A DNA stretch of 64,000 nucleotides, taken from positions 86,685,106 through 86,749,105 of the forward strand of contig NW_023601433.1 of NCBI RefSeq assembly GCF_014898055.3, given 5' to 3'. Under the pieces are notes generated by a model. That model searched no databases. It was not told the DNA's origin and saw only the letters and a program-made list of their open reading frames with translations. Below, one piece after another: positions 12,501 to 20,900 of the stretch (position 1 is the stretch's first letter; each line of letters starts with the position of its first letter). This DNA comes from Talpa occidentalis (lineage: Eukaryota; Chordata; Mammalia; Eulipotyphla; Talpidae). The translations under genes were made by a program, and so were the position numbers.

Positions 12501-14707
12501 TTCCAGTGCGGGTGATTACTGGTAGTGGCCCCTGTTTCCAGCCCACCTTTCCTGGTTAGGTATAGTCTTTGGCTTTTTGTAGCTCTCTAAATCCTTCCCC
12601 AGAGTAGTTACTCAGTCCTTTTTTTAGCAACAGAACCTTTTTTTGCAAATGAAATTTCATAGGGGAATTCCAGGATGCAAACAGATGAAAGCTGAGAGAG
12701 CCTGGGGGGAGCTCACCCCCCAGGGCCCTGGATTCTCCTGGGGCCGGAGCCCAACTTGCGAGTGAGGCTCCAGGTGTGCGGGACAGCTCTGTGAATTGAA
12801 AAACCAACAGCATGCTGTTGTCGGGCATTTAGGTAGTTTCCAGTTTTCTGGAAACATCGAGATCGTGCTGTTGCAGTCAGAGCTCTGTTTCTTTGTATAA
12901 CTTTCTAAATGTGTGTTTTGGGACAAAACATGTATGTTTTCAGAGGAAGAGATTGAAACCCACTGAATCATGTGCTTTATTTTTATTTTTATTTTTTTAA
13001 AGATTGATTGATTTATACAAGAACCAGGATATAGGTCAGATGTGTGGGAGGGTGAGAGGATTCACCAGAGACAGAGCGGGGAACAGAACAGGCAGACTGA
13101 CTGAAATACACTGCTGAGGGAAGCAGCGGGTGCGACAGGAGAGGTCTGCCACGTCATGTGGGACCCTCACCGGCTGGGCAGTGTCGAACCCGCGCTGCAG
13201 AGGCTGCAGACAGCTTCACAACGCGGTGCTCAACCACCTGCGCCACCAGGGGAGACCCTGAATCATGTGCTTTTAAATGGTGAAATTTGTCTCAGTAATA
13301 AAAATCATGCATGTGTATCGTAAACAGTGCAAAAAACAATCAAGAAAGAATAGAATCCCTGCCCCCTCCCTCTGTGGGCCTCCCTGCCCAACTCTGCGTG
13401 CTGGCCAGCCCGGTGCCGGTGCTAATGGGGAGCAAGGCAGGTCATCAAGGGCCTGCCTTGGAGGCACGGGTGGGGAGACAAGCACCAGTCCTGTGGTCAC
13501 AGCTACGTGGCCACACTGGTCAGTGTTGAGAGATCACCTGAAGGAAAAGTACAAGGAGGCTAGCAAAGTAAATAATGGGGTCCTGACTAATTTGGGGGTG
13601 AAGGAGATGTTCCTGAGCATCTATACGTGTTTAGATGCTGATGAAGTTGGGGAGACGGGCGGGGAGAGGATCCTTCCAGCAGGCCTTGACGGGAGCTGGG
13701 AGGACAGAGAAGCCGGGCTGGAGCGGGGAGTGGAGGGGGGCCAGGCCTGCAGTCCCCGGTGAGGATTTTGCTCTTTCTCCTTGAGGGACAGTAGGGAGCC
13801 GTGCACCCCCAAACTGGAGAGTAACAGATGTTAGTGGCTTCGTTACTCTGGGCCGATTTCTCCAGATGCGAGGTAGAGAATTGATGGGAGTTGGCGGCTG
13901 AGTCTAGAGACAGTGGTGGCTGCGATGAGTGGGCTGGAGGGGAAGGAGGCGGGCCACTCAGAGGCATCTAGGAGGTGAAACAGGTGGACCTCAACGTGAC
14001 AGACGGCGCCAAGGAGGCCCCGTGGGTTTCCAGCTGCCCAGACCTGCCACTTCACTGAACTGGGAGTCCAGTCTGAACTGGGGGGAGGACGAGTACCCCC
14101 CAGGAAAGTTCGCAGCCCTGCTCGCTGGCCCGAGCGTGCCAGGCCCCCGCTCTCCTGCCAGTTGCAGGCTCAGGCTTAAAATAAGCCCCTTACCAGTCTG
14201 CCCAGCACAAAACAGAGGCTCCATACTAGAGCCTGACCTTGTTTGAGCACTGAGAGAGCTGTGCGCGAAATGAGCTGCTTTTCCTTCCAGAAACCCCTGA
14301 ACGTGACAGTGATCCGCAGAGGGGAAAGTCATCAGCTTAGACTCGTCCCAACACGCTGGGCCGGAAAAGGACTGCTGGGGTAAAGTATCTTCTCTGTTCT
14401 CTCTGCCGCGGCACGGGAACGTTTGCTGGACATAAAGCAGGGGGTCCTGGAACTGAAGGGGGTCCCCAGAATGCCTGCAGAAATGCTCGGTAAACACTTG
14501 CAGGAATGTGCTTACTGGGACGGAGGTGGAGGGAGCCCTGATCTTGCTGGTTCTTTCATTAACTGGGCATTTGCTTTGAAAGAATAAAGATGTAGGGAAA
14601 AGCCTAAAGGGATCCCCTTCTGTCCATCCTGACCGGAGCCCCCAAACTGAACTCTGTTCCTTTTTCTTTTCTCTTGCAGCTGCAACATCATCCCTTTGCA
14701 AAGATGA
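3481..14707 (+). CDS. PSMD9: PSMD9 (26S proteasome non-ATPase regulatory subunit 9, p27/Nas2), exons 2-6, 5'-partial
   Basis: PSMD9 is a cytosolic/nuclear chaperone for assembly of the 19S regulatory particle base. From family knowledge, it binds the ATPase subunits Rpt4/Rpt5 (PSMC6/PSMC3) in the p27 module and leaves before the proteasome matures. Five coding exons (3481-3583, 6820-7031, 9256-9357, 14291-14379, 14680-14707) join in phase and encode 177 residues plus a stop. They match human residues 47-223 in length and order, so exon 1 (about 46 residues) lies left of the window. Exons 2-3 encode the rest of the N-terminal helical/coiled-coil part. Exons 3-5 encode the PDZ-like domain (SPGSPAS...[12 protein letters not shown]...RRGE). 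Exon 6 encodes the C-terminal CNIIPLQR, typical of the family. The linker before the PDZ-like domain differs from the human one as I remember it. No frameshift or premature stop is present, so the gene looks intact. Confidence 0.97.
3584..6819. other. PSMD9: PSMD9 intron 2
   Basis: Holds the old dispersed repeat at 4302-4760 and an antisense L1-like stretch at about 5480-5720. No lineage-specific SINE and no other gene seen. Confidence 0.5.
4302..4760. repeat. Old dispersed repeat (family not assigned)
   Basis: 'GCTGTAACAGTTGCCAGAGA' and 'GTGGCTTAAAACGATGCAGA' match the same ancient repeat type as 1704-2070. Confidence 0.5.
6820..7031 (+). CDS. PSMD9: PSMD9 exon 3 (helical region, linker, start of PDZ-like domain)
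   Basis: The acceptor is CTCCCAG (ends 6819) and the donor GTAAGC at 7032. The exon encodes [20 protein letters not shown] and the charged helix [19 protein letters not shown], which are strongly heptad-like. It then encodes a short variable linker ([16 protein letters not shown]) and the first PDZ-like strand [13 protein letters not shown]. The first two bases complete the split Cys codon from exon 2 and the exon ends on a codon boundary. Confidence 0.97.
7400..7669 (-). mobile_element. tRNA-derived SINE, type A
   Basis: Antisense, head at 7669. Flanked by near-identical target-site copies ACCTGGCACGTTTTATTT (from 7360) and ACCTGGCACATTTATTTTT (from 7673). Confidence 0.92.
7690..7951 (-). 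mobile_element. tRNA-derived SINE, type B
   Basis: Antisense, head at 7951 (CCACCAGGGGAGGCCC), with the type B 3' part AGCACTGGGTATGGTCAGAA. Its T-run merges into the right target-site copy of the preceding SINE. Confidence 0.92.
7955..8410 (-). mobile_element. L1-like 3'-end fragment (old)
   Basis: Antisense L1 3' sequence is suggested by the order of phrases GGTTTACTGAGATATGATCC, TTTTCAGGGTCCG and GATATTGCTGTGAGCAT. Diverged, with no coding capacity. Confidence 0.55.
9256..9357 (+). CDS. PSMD9: PSMD9 exon 4 (PDZ-like core)
   Basis: The acceptor is CTCTGTAG (ends 9255) and the donor GTGAGT at 9358. The exon is 34 codons long, phase 0 on both sides. It encodes [20 protein letters not shown], then [14 protein letters not shown]. 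This is the central sheet and helix of the PDZ-like domain, which in the family recognises C-terminal tails of partner proteins. Confidence 0.97.
10100..10460 (-). mobile_element. L1-like 3'-end fragment (old)
   Basis: Phrases such as 'GAATAATAATGCTCCGAACA' and 'GTATTTGTGTGGATGTATTT' followed by 'CTTGAGTATATACCTAATC' are typical of L1 3' ends read antisense. Confidence 0.65.
10585..10838 (-). mobile_element. tRNA-derived SINE, type A
   Basis: Antisense, with an exact 13-bp target-site duplication GTGTTACATTCTT at 10572-10584 and 10839-10851. A B-box deletion is present near the head. Confidence 0.95.
10944..11440. mobile_element. MaLR-type (MLT1-like) LTR relic
   Basis: The order of phrases AAAAATCACCCCCAAACGAA, GGCTTGAGAGGGGCTGGG, CTCACATGGC, 'CCAGCCTACACTCAGGGGGA' and 'AACCACCACACA' follows MLT1-like LTRs of ERVL-MaLR elements. 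It appears to be a solitary LTR; no internal viral genes are seen. Confidence 0.6.
11625..11849 (-). mobile_element. tRNA-derived SINE, type A, diverged
   Basis: Antisense, head at 11849 (GCCACCAGGGAGGCCCC). Several small deletions near the tail. Confidence 0.88.
12135..12920 (-). mobile_element. L1-like 3'-end fragments (old)
   Basis: 'TCAAGGTATAATTTACTTAC' and later 'GAGGTTCTTCCATGTGGG', plus 'ACATCGAGATCGTGCTGTTG', resemble antisense L1 3' regions with heavy divergence. Confidence 0.5.
12980..13257 (-). mobile_element. tRNA-derived SINE, type B-like
   Basis: Antisense, flanked by an exact 16-bp duplication CTGAATCATGTGCTTT (12963-12978 and 13258-13273). The head is type B, while part of the tail (TACAAGAACCAGGATATAGG) is closer to type A. 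Confidence 0.94.
14291..14379 (+). CDS. PSMD9: PSMD9 exon 5 (end of PDZ-like domain)
   Basis: The acceptor is TTCCTTCCAG (ends 14290) and the donor GTAAAG at 14380. The exon encodes [20 protein letters not shown] and [10 protein letters not shown], with the last Gly codon split after two bases. It continues the PDZ-like fold of exon 4. The intron before it is nearly 5 kb; the one after it is only 300 bp. Confidence 0.97.
14380..14679. other. PSMD9: PSMD9 intron 5 (300 bp)
   Basis: Short intron with no recognisable repeat; ends in a strong pyrimidine tract. Confidence 0.9.
14680..14707 (+). CDS. PSMD9: PSMD9 exon 6, C-terminus and stop
   Basis: The acceptor is TTTTCTCTTGCAG (ends 14679). One base completes the split Gly codon, followed by CNIIPLQR and TGA at 14705-14707. 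These eight residues match the PSMD9 C-terminus. The exon continues as 3' UTR to about 15055. Confidence 0.96.
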
Positions 14708-15056
14708 CTGGCCCTGGGCACAGGAACAGGGAGCATCTTCCTTTGCCCCTGACTTGGGTTGATCAGGGATTCCCTCCCTTCCTTCTCTCCCCGAAGTTTA
14801 AGGATCTGGAAGAGGCTGGAAGCCTGAACTTCTGGGTGGTGGGAACCCCGTGGCCTCCCACTGTAACCTCCCAGGACTAAGGCATCGTTAAAAACTTCAC
14901 TTGTGTTTAGCATCTTTTGCAAGTTAGGCCATGGACCCAGATGGGAAGCCTCTGGATTGTGGGCGCGTGGGCTCAGTTTAAAAGGCAGGTGCTGATGGGA
15001 CTTTATTCTTTTAGGACTTTTCCCCCCCAAATAAACAGTTTTGAAGTGCTGATGTG
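14708..15056 (+). terminator. PSMD9: PSMD9 3' UTR and poly(A) signal
   Basis: The 3' UTR runs from the stop codon without a recognisable repeat. A canonical AATAAA at 15030-15035 is followed within 30 bases by a TG-rich stretch (GTGCTGATGTGACC), so cleavage near 15050-15056 is likely. Further AATAAA hexamers at 15406-15411 and 15908-15913 could serve longer transcripts. The first is the best supported by context, but the cleavage site is inferred. Confidence 0.75.
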
Positions 15057-16380
15057 ACCATGTTATCACGCCACCTGAATTACTTATGAACCTCTCAAAC
15101 CGAAGCTCAGCAGTTAGAACATCCTCACAGAAAGCTGGGCAAAGTAAGCCTGCGGTTGTGCTGGAGTCAAGATTTGACCAGGTCGCCTCAGGGATGCCAT
15201 CCTCGAGGGGAGATGCCGCACCCCACTGCTGTGCCCGCCCCAGCACCCATCCAGAAGAGGCTGAGCAGCGGGGGGCCTCCGCCCGGAGCTCCTCTGCCAC
15301 AACTGCTCCCCTTAGAGAGTAAAGAAGTTGGAGCTCCGGGTGGCTCCCCAGGCGCGGCACCCCCTCCGTCACCCACCAGAGGGCAGCGCGCTCCCTTCAC
15401 TTCCAAATAAAACTCCGCAGATCAACGTCCAGTGCTACTTGACCATCCAGCCTTGTGACACGTCTCCAGGACCGTGCGGACGGGCTTGACGCTGCCTAAG
15501 GGAGCGTGGTGTGGTGTGTGTGGATCCGACGCCTTGACGTGCTGATCCTCCTTATGTTTTCTCTAACGTGGCAAAATGGGCTTCAGTAACTCCTTGTGAC
15601 CCTGTGTCTTGCTCTGCCTCCCTTCACCATGTCACGCATCTGTGCCACTTCTGCCAAGCCTGCCTGTGCTTTCGGGGACCAGTGATGGCAGTGCGTCTGG
15701 GGGTGTGCCTCCAGCCCAGGTTCTAATGCCCCCCTGGCAAGCCTTCCTGTGGAGCGCATTTCCCCAAACTGTGCCCTCGCCAGCACGCACACGCCGCAAT
15801 CCCTTCAGTGGCTGCAGACGGGTTGAGCTTCCCAGTGGTTGCTGTTTAAATGGTGTGTTCTCGTTGCGGTGTCCTCTGGTCTGTTTTTTTTATAAGCCTT
15901 AGACGATAATAAACGCAGCGTGTACCGTTTGCTTTATTCCTCCCTTCCCCTCTTCTTTCTGAGATGTGTACATATTCATCAGCCAGCACAGGGCATTTGG
16001 GGGGCAGGTAGGGGGAATCAATCACATTCTCCTAAAATGATAGCACCGCGGGGCTTCCTGCCCCAGAGCCGCTGGCTGGGTGTCTGCAGGTCTCTGGTCA
16101 GGTACCCCAGCATGGCCTTGTGCGGTGGGAGTCCGCTGCCAGGCAGAGCCATCCTCAGGTTTAGCCTTACTGGTGGTGCAGAAAGGTTTTGCGGGAACAG
16201 CAAACTGTTACATGATAACCTGCGTGACACCCAAGCCCAGCGAGTTAACACGGCACACGGTGCCCCTCAGGAGGTGTGGGGGCCGCGGTCGGCTGTTAAA
16301 AGACGGACTTTCTTTTGCACAGAGAATGTTACCAGACGCTTGCACAGGCTCGCTTCACACAGTCAAGCTTCCCGAAGGCC
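15057..16380. other. Intergenic gap between PSMD9 and the CFAP251 CpG island
   Basis: This is about 1.3 kb of mostly single-copy-looking DNA. It holds two spare AATAAA hexamers (15406, 15908) and no exon that I can recognise. No lineage-specific SINE is present here. Confidence 0.6.
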
Positions 16381-16505
16381 CGGGGCTGTCCCGGCCGCTG
16401 CGGCGGGAGGGGCGGCGAGTCCTCCCCCGGCCGGCAGGGGGCGCGCCGTCCCCGCGCGACCGCACCTCCCTCCCGCTTTACGGCGGGTCGCCCGCGGCGC
16501 TCGGG

Positions 16506-16519
16506 GTTGCCTTGGGGAC
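16506..16519 (+). promoter_or_regulatory. CFAP251: Candidate RFX X-box
   Basis: GTTGCCTTGGGGAC fits the ciliary X-box consensus RYYNYY-N(1-3)-RRNRAC with a two-base spacer. A second RFX-type half-site, GGCAACC, lies at 16531-16537 and forms an inverted pair with GGTTGCC at 16505-16511. RFX factors (with FOXJ1) drive many motile-cilium genes, and CFAP251 is one, so position and target agree. Binding is inferred. Confidence 0.55.
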
Positions 16520-17268
16520 CGGGCTTGGGTGGCAACCGTAACTAGGGAGCCCGAGCGGAGAAGCGGCGGCCGCGGGAGGCCCGGGAGGTGCCCGAGGGGT
16601 GCAGGCGGCGGGACAGCCCGGCCTTGGAGGACAGGGGTGGGCGCGCCGTGAGTCGGGGCCCAGGGGGACCCCTTGCGGGCGGCCCGGGGGGCCCCTGAGC
16701 TGGGGGAGGAGGCGGCCCCTGGCGTGCTCCCCACGGACCCCCCTCGCCCCCCGCCCCGTTAGGATTCCCGGGCAGAGTCCGGCTGAGAAGCGCGACGCTC
16801 CGCCGGGGCCCCGGCTGGAGACGGTCAGGGGGGCTCGGGCCGCACACCCCGTGGGCTGCGGGCCGGGGGGGGGGGCCGGGGGGGCCGGGGGCGCGGACGG
16901 GCCTCGGGGCAGCGCGGACAGCTGCCGGCGCAGCGGCTGAGCCCGGGGGGCGTTTCCCGCGTCTCCGCAGAACGAGCGAAGTCAGACGCCGGGGCGGGGA
17001 ACGGGGTGACCGCGCAGCGACGGGGCTGGCCGTGGGGGCCAGGAGCGGCGCCCACGAAGCCCACGCCCTGCCCCGCGCCGCGCCCCTCGCTGCCGGGAGG
17101 TCGCTCAGCCCGCGCGCCCGGCTGGACGCCCGTCCCGGGAGGGCCCAGGCCCGGGGTCCCGCGGGGGGGCGGGGGGGCGGGGGGGACCCCGCGGTCAGCG
17201 GTCGGCCTCTTCCAGGGCACCCCGCGGGGAGGACCCTCGGGGCGGAAGAGAAGCCCCCGGAGGCAGGG

Positions 17269-17929
17269 ATGGCGGACGGACGGACGGACGCGGAGGAAGA
17301 ACATAACTCGAATAAGAAAGAAACAGAAAACGCGCGGCCGGACCCAGAGGAGGACGACGGCGCTTCCGCACCGGGACCCTCGCGGGAGGAGCGGCGGGAG
17401 GAGGGGGAGCGGCGGGGGGCGGAGGAGGAGCGGGAGGAGGAGGAGGAAAGAGAGGCCCGGGGGGAGGGAGGGGGGCCGGGGGCGAGGAGGGGGCGGGGGA
17501 GAGGGCAGCGGCGTCGGGGCAGGAGGAGGAGCGGGAGGAGGGGGAGGGAGCACTAGGCGGAGGGAAGGAGGAGGAGGGGGCCAGGGAGGAGGGAGACGAG
17601 GAGGAGGAGGAGGAGGAGGAGGAGGAGGAGGAGGAGGAGGAGGAGGGTTGGGCCAGGGAGGAGGAGGGAGGGGGCAGGGAGGGAGGAGGGAGGGGGCAGG
17701 GAGGAGGAGGAGGGTGGGCCAGGGAGGAGGAGGGAGCGGGCAGGGAGGAGGAGGGGGCCAGGGAGGGAAGCGAGGGCGGGGGTGAGCCGGCGGCGGGGGG
17801 CGCTGCGGGAGAGGCCGTGCAGGCGACCGGCCAGGCCGGGGGAGCGGAGGGCGAGAGCCCCGCGCCCGGGCGGGTCTGGAGAGACGTTGGTCGGCGGAGC
17901 CGGGGCCCGGCGTGCCCGGAGCGTCCTCA
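17269..17929 (+). CDS. CFAP251: CFAP251 exon 1 (glutamate-rich head; frame interrupted as given)
   Basis: The ATG at 17269 has a G at -3 and G at +4 and is the first ATG I see in this part of the island. It opens [20 protein letters not shown] followed by Glu/Arg/Gly-rich sequence, but this frame stops at TAG 17554. A frame one base back is open from 17307 to 17929, carries the run of about 16 Glu codons (17598-17645), and is just as acidic. The frame must change at about 17457-17483, within G homopolymers. The likely donor is GTAAGT at 17930. To join exon 2 in phase, a second one-base change of the same sign is needed, perhaps near 17865-17880. An alternative is a different donor (GTGAGC at 17782). 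The exon end and internal frame are therefore uncertain. Confidence 0.6.
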
Positions 17930-20900
17930 GTAAGTACCGCGGCCGCGCGCCCTCACAGCCTCGCCCCCGCTCGCTGGGCGCCCCTCGAGGCGGTGCCGAG
18001 CCAAGCACGTCCTCAGGACCGGCCTGGGGCGCTGGGGGCGGGCGGCAGGGCAGGCCCGTGACACCCTAGGCGCGAGCCGAGTGCGGCCGGAGCGGTGCTC
18101 CCCGCCGACTGCGTGGGGAGCGGGGCCGCGTGCTCCCGGGGTCCCCGCTTGTGCCCTCTGGCTGCGCCAGGACGCCCCCCCGATGTCCACACGGCTCCAG
18201 GCCCGCGGAAGGCCGCTTTCTCAGACGCATCCCCGTTGTTTGTGAGCTATGACTGCTGTTTAGAAAAGGCCCGAACTACTTAATCCAGCTTGGAGGGTGG
18301 TCAGGGAAAGCTTCCTGGAGGAGGTGTGTGCAGAACTGCCTTAACGGGCTGGGGGGTCAGCACGTGCTTGTCTTGGAGAGTCAGTGTGGGAGCAGCGACG
18401 CAGGTGCCCGCGTCCTCTCCCTGCAGCGGAGCCCAGCTCTGGCCCCAGCAGTGACTCCTGAGGGCAGCCCCCGTTTGGAGAATGATGTTGCTGGGGTGGG
18501 TCACCCTAGGCCGCGTAAGCCGACACCCTGTGAGCCATGGGCTCCAAGTCCCGAGTACCTCCACCTCCCTTTCAAAACGCCCCGTCATTCCCGCAGGAGG
18601 CCCCGCCAAGGCTGGCTGTCTGGGCATGAAAAGGAGCAGGGGTGGGATCTGACATCAGGACCTCCTTGTCTTTCTTTTTTTTTTTTAAGAAAACCGACGT
18701 GGGTCACGAGTCCGGGCCTTCTCTACCGTCAGAGAGTTGGGGAACAGGGGAGCCCCTGGATGATGAGAGCCCACAGTTGCAATCTCTTGATTTGGATCAA
18801 AACATTTCCGAAGAGCAGCAGCTTACCTCCCCTGAAAGGCAGGCCTCAGGCGAGCGCCGGTCTGAAGCCGAGGCAGTGAGTCAAGACAAAGTGGAACAGG
18901 GGCAGAGAGACTCTGAGGAAGAAGGAAGAAGAGAAAGAAAGATATCGCAGTTGATGAAGGAAAAGGAATTCCCGCCCACAGCCGCGCTCCTGGCCGAGTC
19001 GCTGGTGTCCACCACCACCGAGGACGTTTTGTTTCAAAAGGACGCCAGCACCTCTGTATATCCCCTGGTGAGCGCGACGTGCCTCCTGACCCCCCACCCC
19101 TCTGCGTATTGTGAAGTAGAGTTTGTGCATAGGGGGAGGAATACCGCCAGGAAGAGCCTTTTAAAGGTTTGTTTTATTTATTTATGCATACAAGACCTGG
19201 GGTGCAGGCCAGAGGTGCCGGGAGGTTGAAAGGACTCACCAGAGACAGTGGGGAGCAGAACAGGCGGATCTACTGAAACACACTGCGGAGGGGAGCAGCG
19301 GGGAGACGGGAGAGGTCCCCTGCGCCCTGTGGGTCAGCTCCCTGGCTGGCCGGGGATCGAACTGGTGCCGCAGTGGCTGCCGATAGCTTGATAGCACTGA
19401 GACTTAGCCCCTGCACCGCCAGGGAGGCCTGTAGATCCTTTTACAACAAGCGCTGTTTCTGGGCAGTGCTGGGCTCCGCTGGACGTGAGGCTGCATCTAG
19501 TCTGGCAGCGGCCCCGCGGGTAGGCCGTTCCCCGCGTGGTTTGTCACACAGGATGCTATTTTTAGTGGGAGACTCCTCCAGCTTGGAGAGTGGTCAGGGA
19601 AAGCTTCCTGGAGGAGGTGTGTGCAGAATTGACTGGAAGGCGACCTGCATCCTCTCCCGGTGTGGCGGAGCTCGGGGGTCCCTCCCTTTCCCCCCACTCC
19701 CCTTCCGCTCCAGGCTCTGCTCTCCTGCCTCTCTCTCTTTCTCACATTGCAATACTCCTCCCCCAGCCAGCAGCCCCTCCCTGTTCTACTTTGCCTGCCT
19801 TCTTCTGTCTTAACCGGCTCCATCAGTGCCTGTGCAGGTTCCTAAAACCACCCATTCCAAGCTGCAGCAGAAAACAAAAGGTCTGGAAATAGTGACTGCA
19901 GCTGGCCCAGGGCATCTGCCCGTGCTGCCGCTCATGGTGTTCCAGGGCCACCATCTGCGAGGAAGAAAAATATTATTTACCCAGAGAAGGAAAGGGAGGG
20001 GCTTTTCCTTCTTCCTCCTGCTACTTTCTGAAAACTGTTTCCTAAGATTCATTTCCTTTTTTTCTTTTTCCTTTTCTTTATTTATGCACACAAGAACTGG
20101 GGTACAGGCCAGAGGTACAGGGGTGAGAGGATCCACCAGAGACAGAGTGGGGAGCAGAACAGGCAGACTGGTTGAGGGGAGCGGCGGGGAGTCAGGAGAG
20201 GTCTGCCGCGCCATGTGGGTAAGCTCCCTGGCTGGGGATCGAACTCATAGTGCAGTGGCTGGCAATAGCTTGGTAGCTTGGTAGCGCTGTCTTTAACCCC
20301 TGTGCCACCAGGGAGGCCCCATCACCTCTTCCCTCTGTGGATGGATGCTTCTGGAAGGTTTGTAAGCAATTGAATAAGGTACTTAATGTAGTTCCTAACA
20401 CACAGCGAGAACTTGATAAGTGTTAAGTAGATGGTGGTGATGATGGTGGTGATGATGGTGGTGATGATGGTGACGTGGTGCTGATGGTGATGGGAAATGC
20501 CTAGTGGGCAGTGCAGACACCCTACAGCCTCCTTTCTGGAAACTGGCCGAACTTGAGCAGCCAAGGTAAAGGCTCCAGCTTACTGCTGCTGTCTGCAGGA
20601 AAGCCTGATTCAGTCTTAGAGCCCATGGAGAGTTTGGGGTACCCTCCCAGCCTGGGGCTCCCTGCCAGACCAAACTTCCCTACATGACCGACCCCTTTGC
20701 AGATGGGTTTGGGTCATCTTCTCTCCTTCCCCCTCCCTCTTGCCTTTATTGTTTTCTCGTTTTGCTAACATGCGTAGGATTGCTTTGTAAAATATTCAGA
20801 CAGAGGCAGATCCCTCCTCATGTCCCCCAGGGCCCCGCTGATCCCATTTCCTTGAGGCGACTCCACAGCTGGTTTGGTGTAGCTGTGCAGCTTTCTAGAT

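Larger units (their letters stand above)
9358..14290. other. PSMD9: PSMD9 intron 4
   Basis: A repeat-packed intron: L1-like fragments (about 10100-10460 and 12135-12920), a MaLR-type LTR (10944-11440) and three SINEs. The last kilobase (13300-14290) looks single-copy and GC-rich with no exon. Confidence 0.5.
16380..18200 (+). promoter_or_regulatory. CFAP251: CpG island and promoter region of CFAP251
   Basis: The sequence turns abruptly very GC- and CpG-rich at about 16380 and returns to ordinary composition near 18200. It contains GC boxes such as CCCCGCCCCG and GGGGCGGGGA, an X-box (16506-16519) and the presumed start codon (17269). It ends in intron 1. No TATA box is seen. It is the likely promoter of CFAP251; the transcription start is not determined by sequence alone. 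Confidence 0.8.

Noticed and set aside
16825..17553. Proline-rich 242-codon frame on the - strand
   Set aside because: It is the complement of the Glu/Gly-rich CpG-island exon; low complexity and no domain.
17006..17785. 259-codon Gly/Arg-rich frame on the + strand
   Set aside because: It opens at GTG and is the wrong frame of the GAG-rich tract; only its last bases downstream may be relevant to the exon 1 frame problem.
17782..17787. GTGAGC as the CFAP251 exon 1 donor
   Set aside because: Possible, but GTAAGT at 17930 is a better donor and the acidic frame stays open to it; kept only as an alternative.
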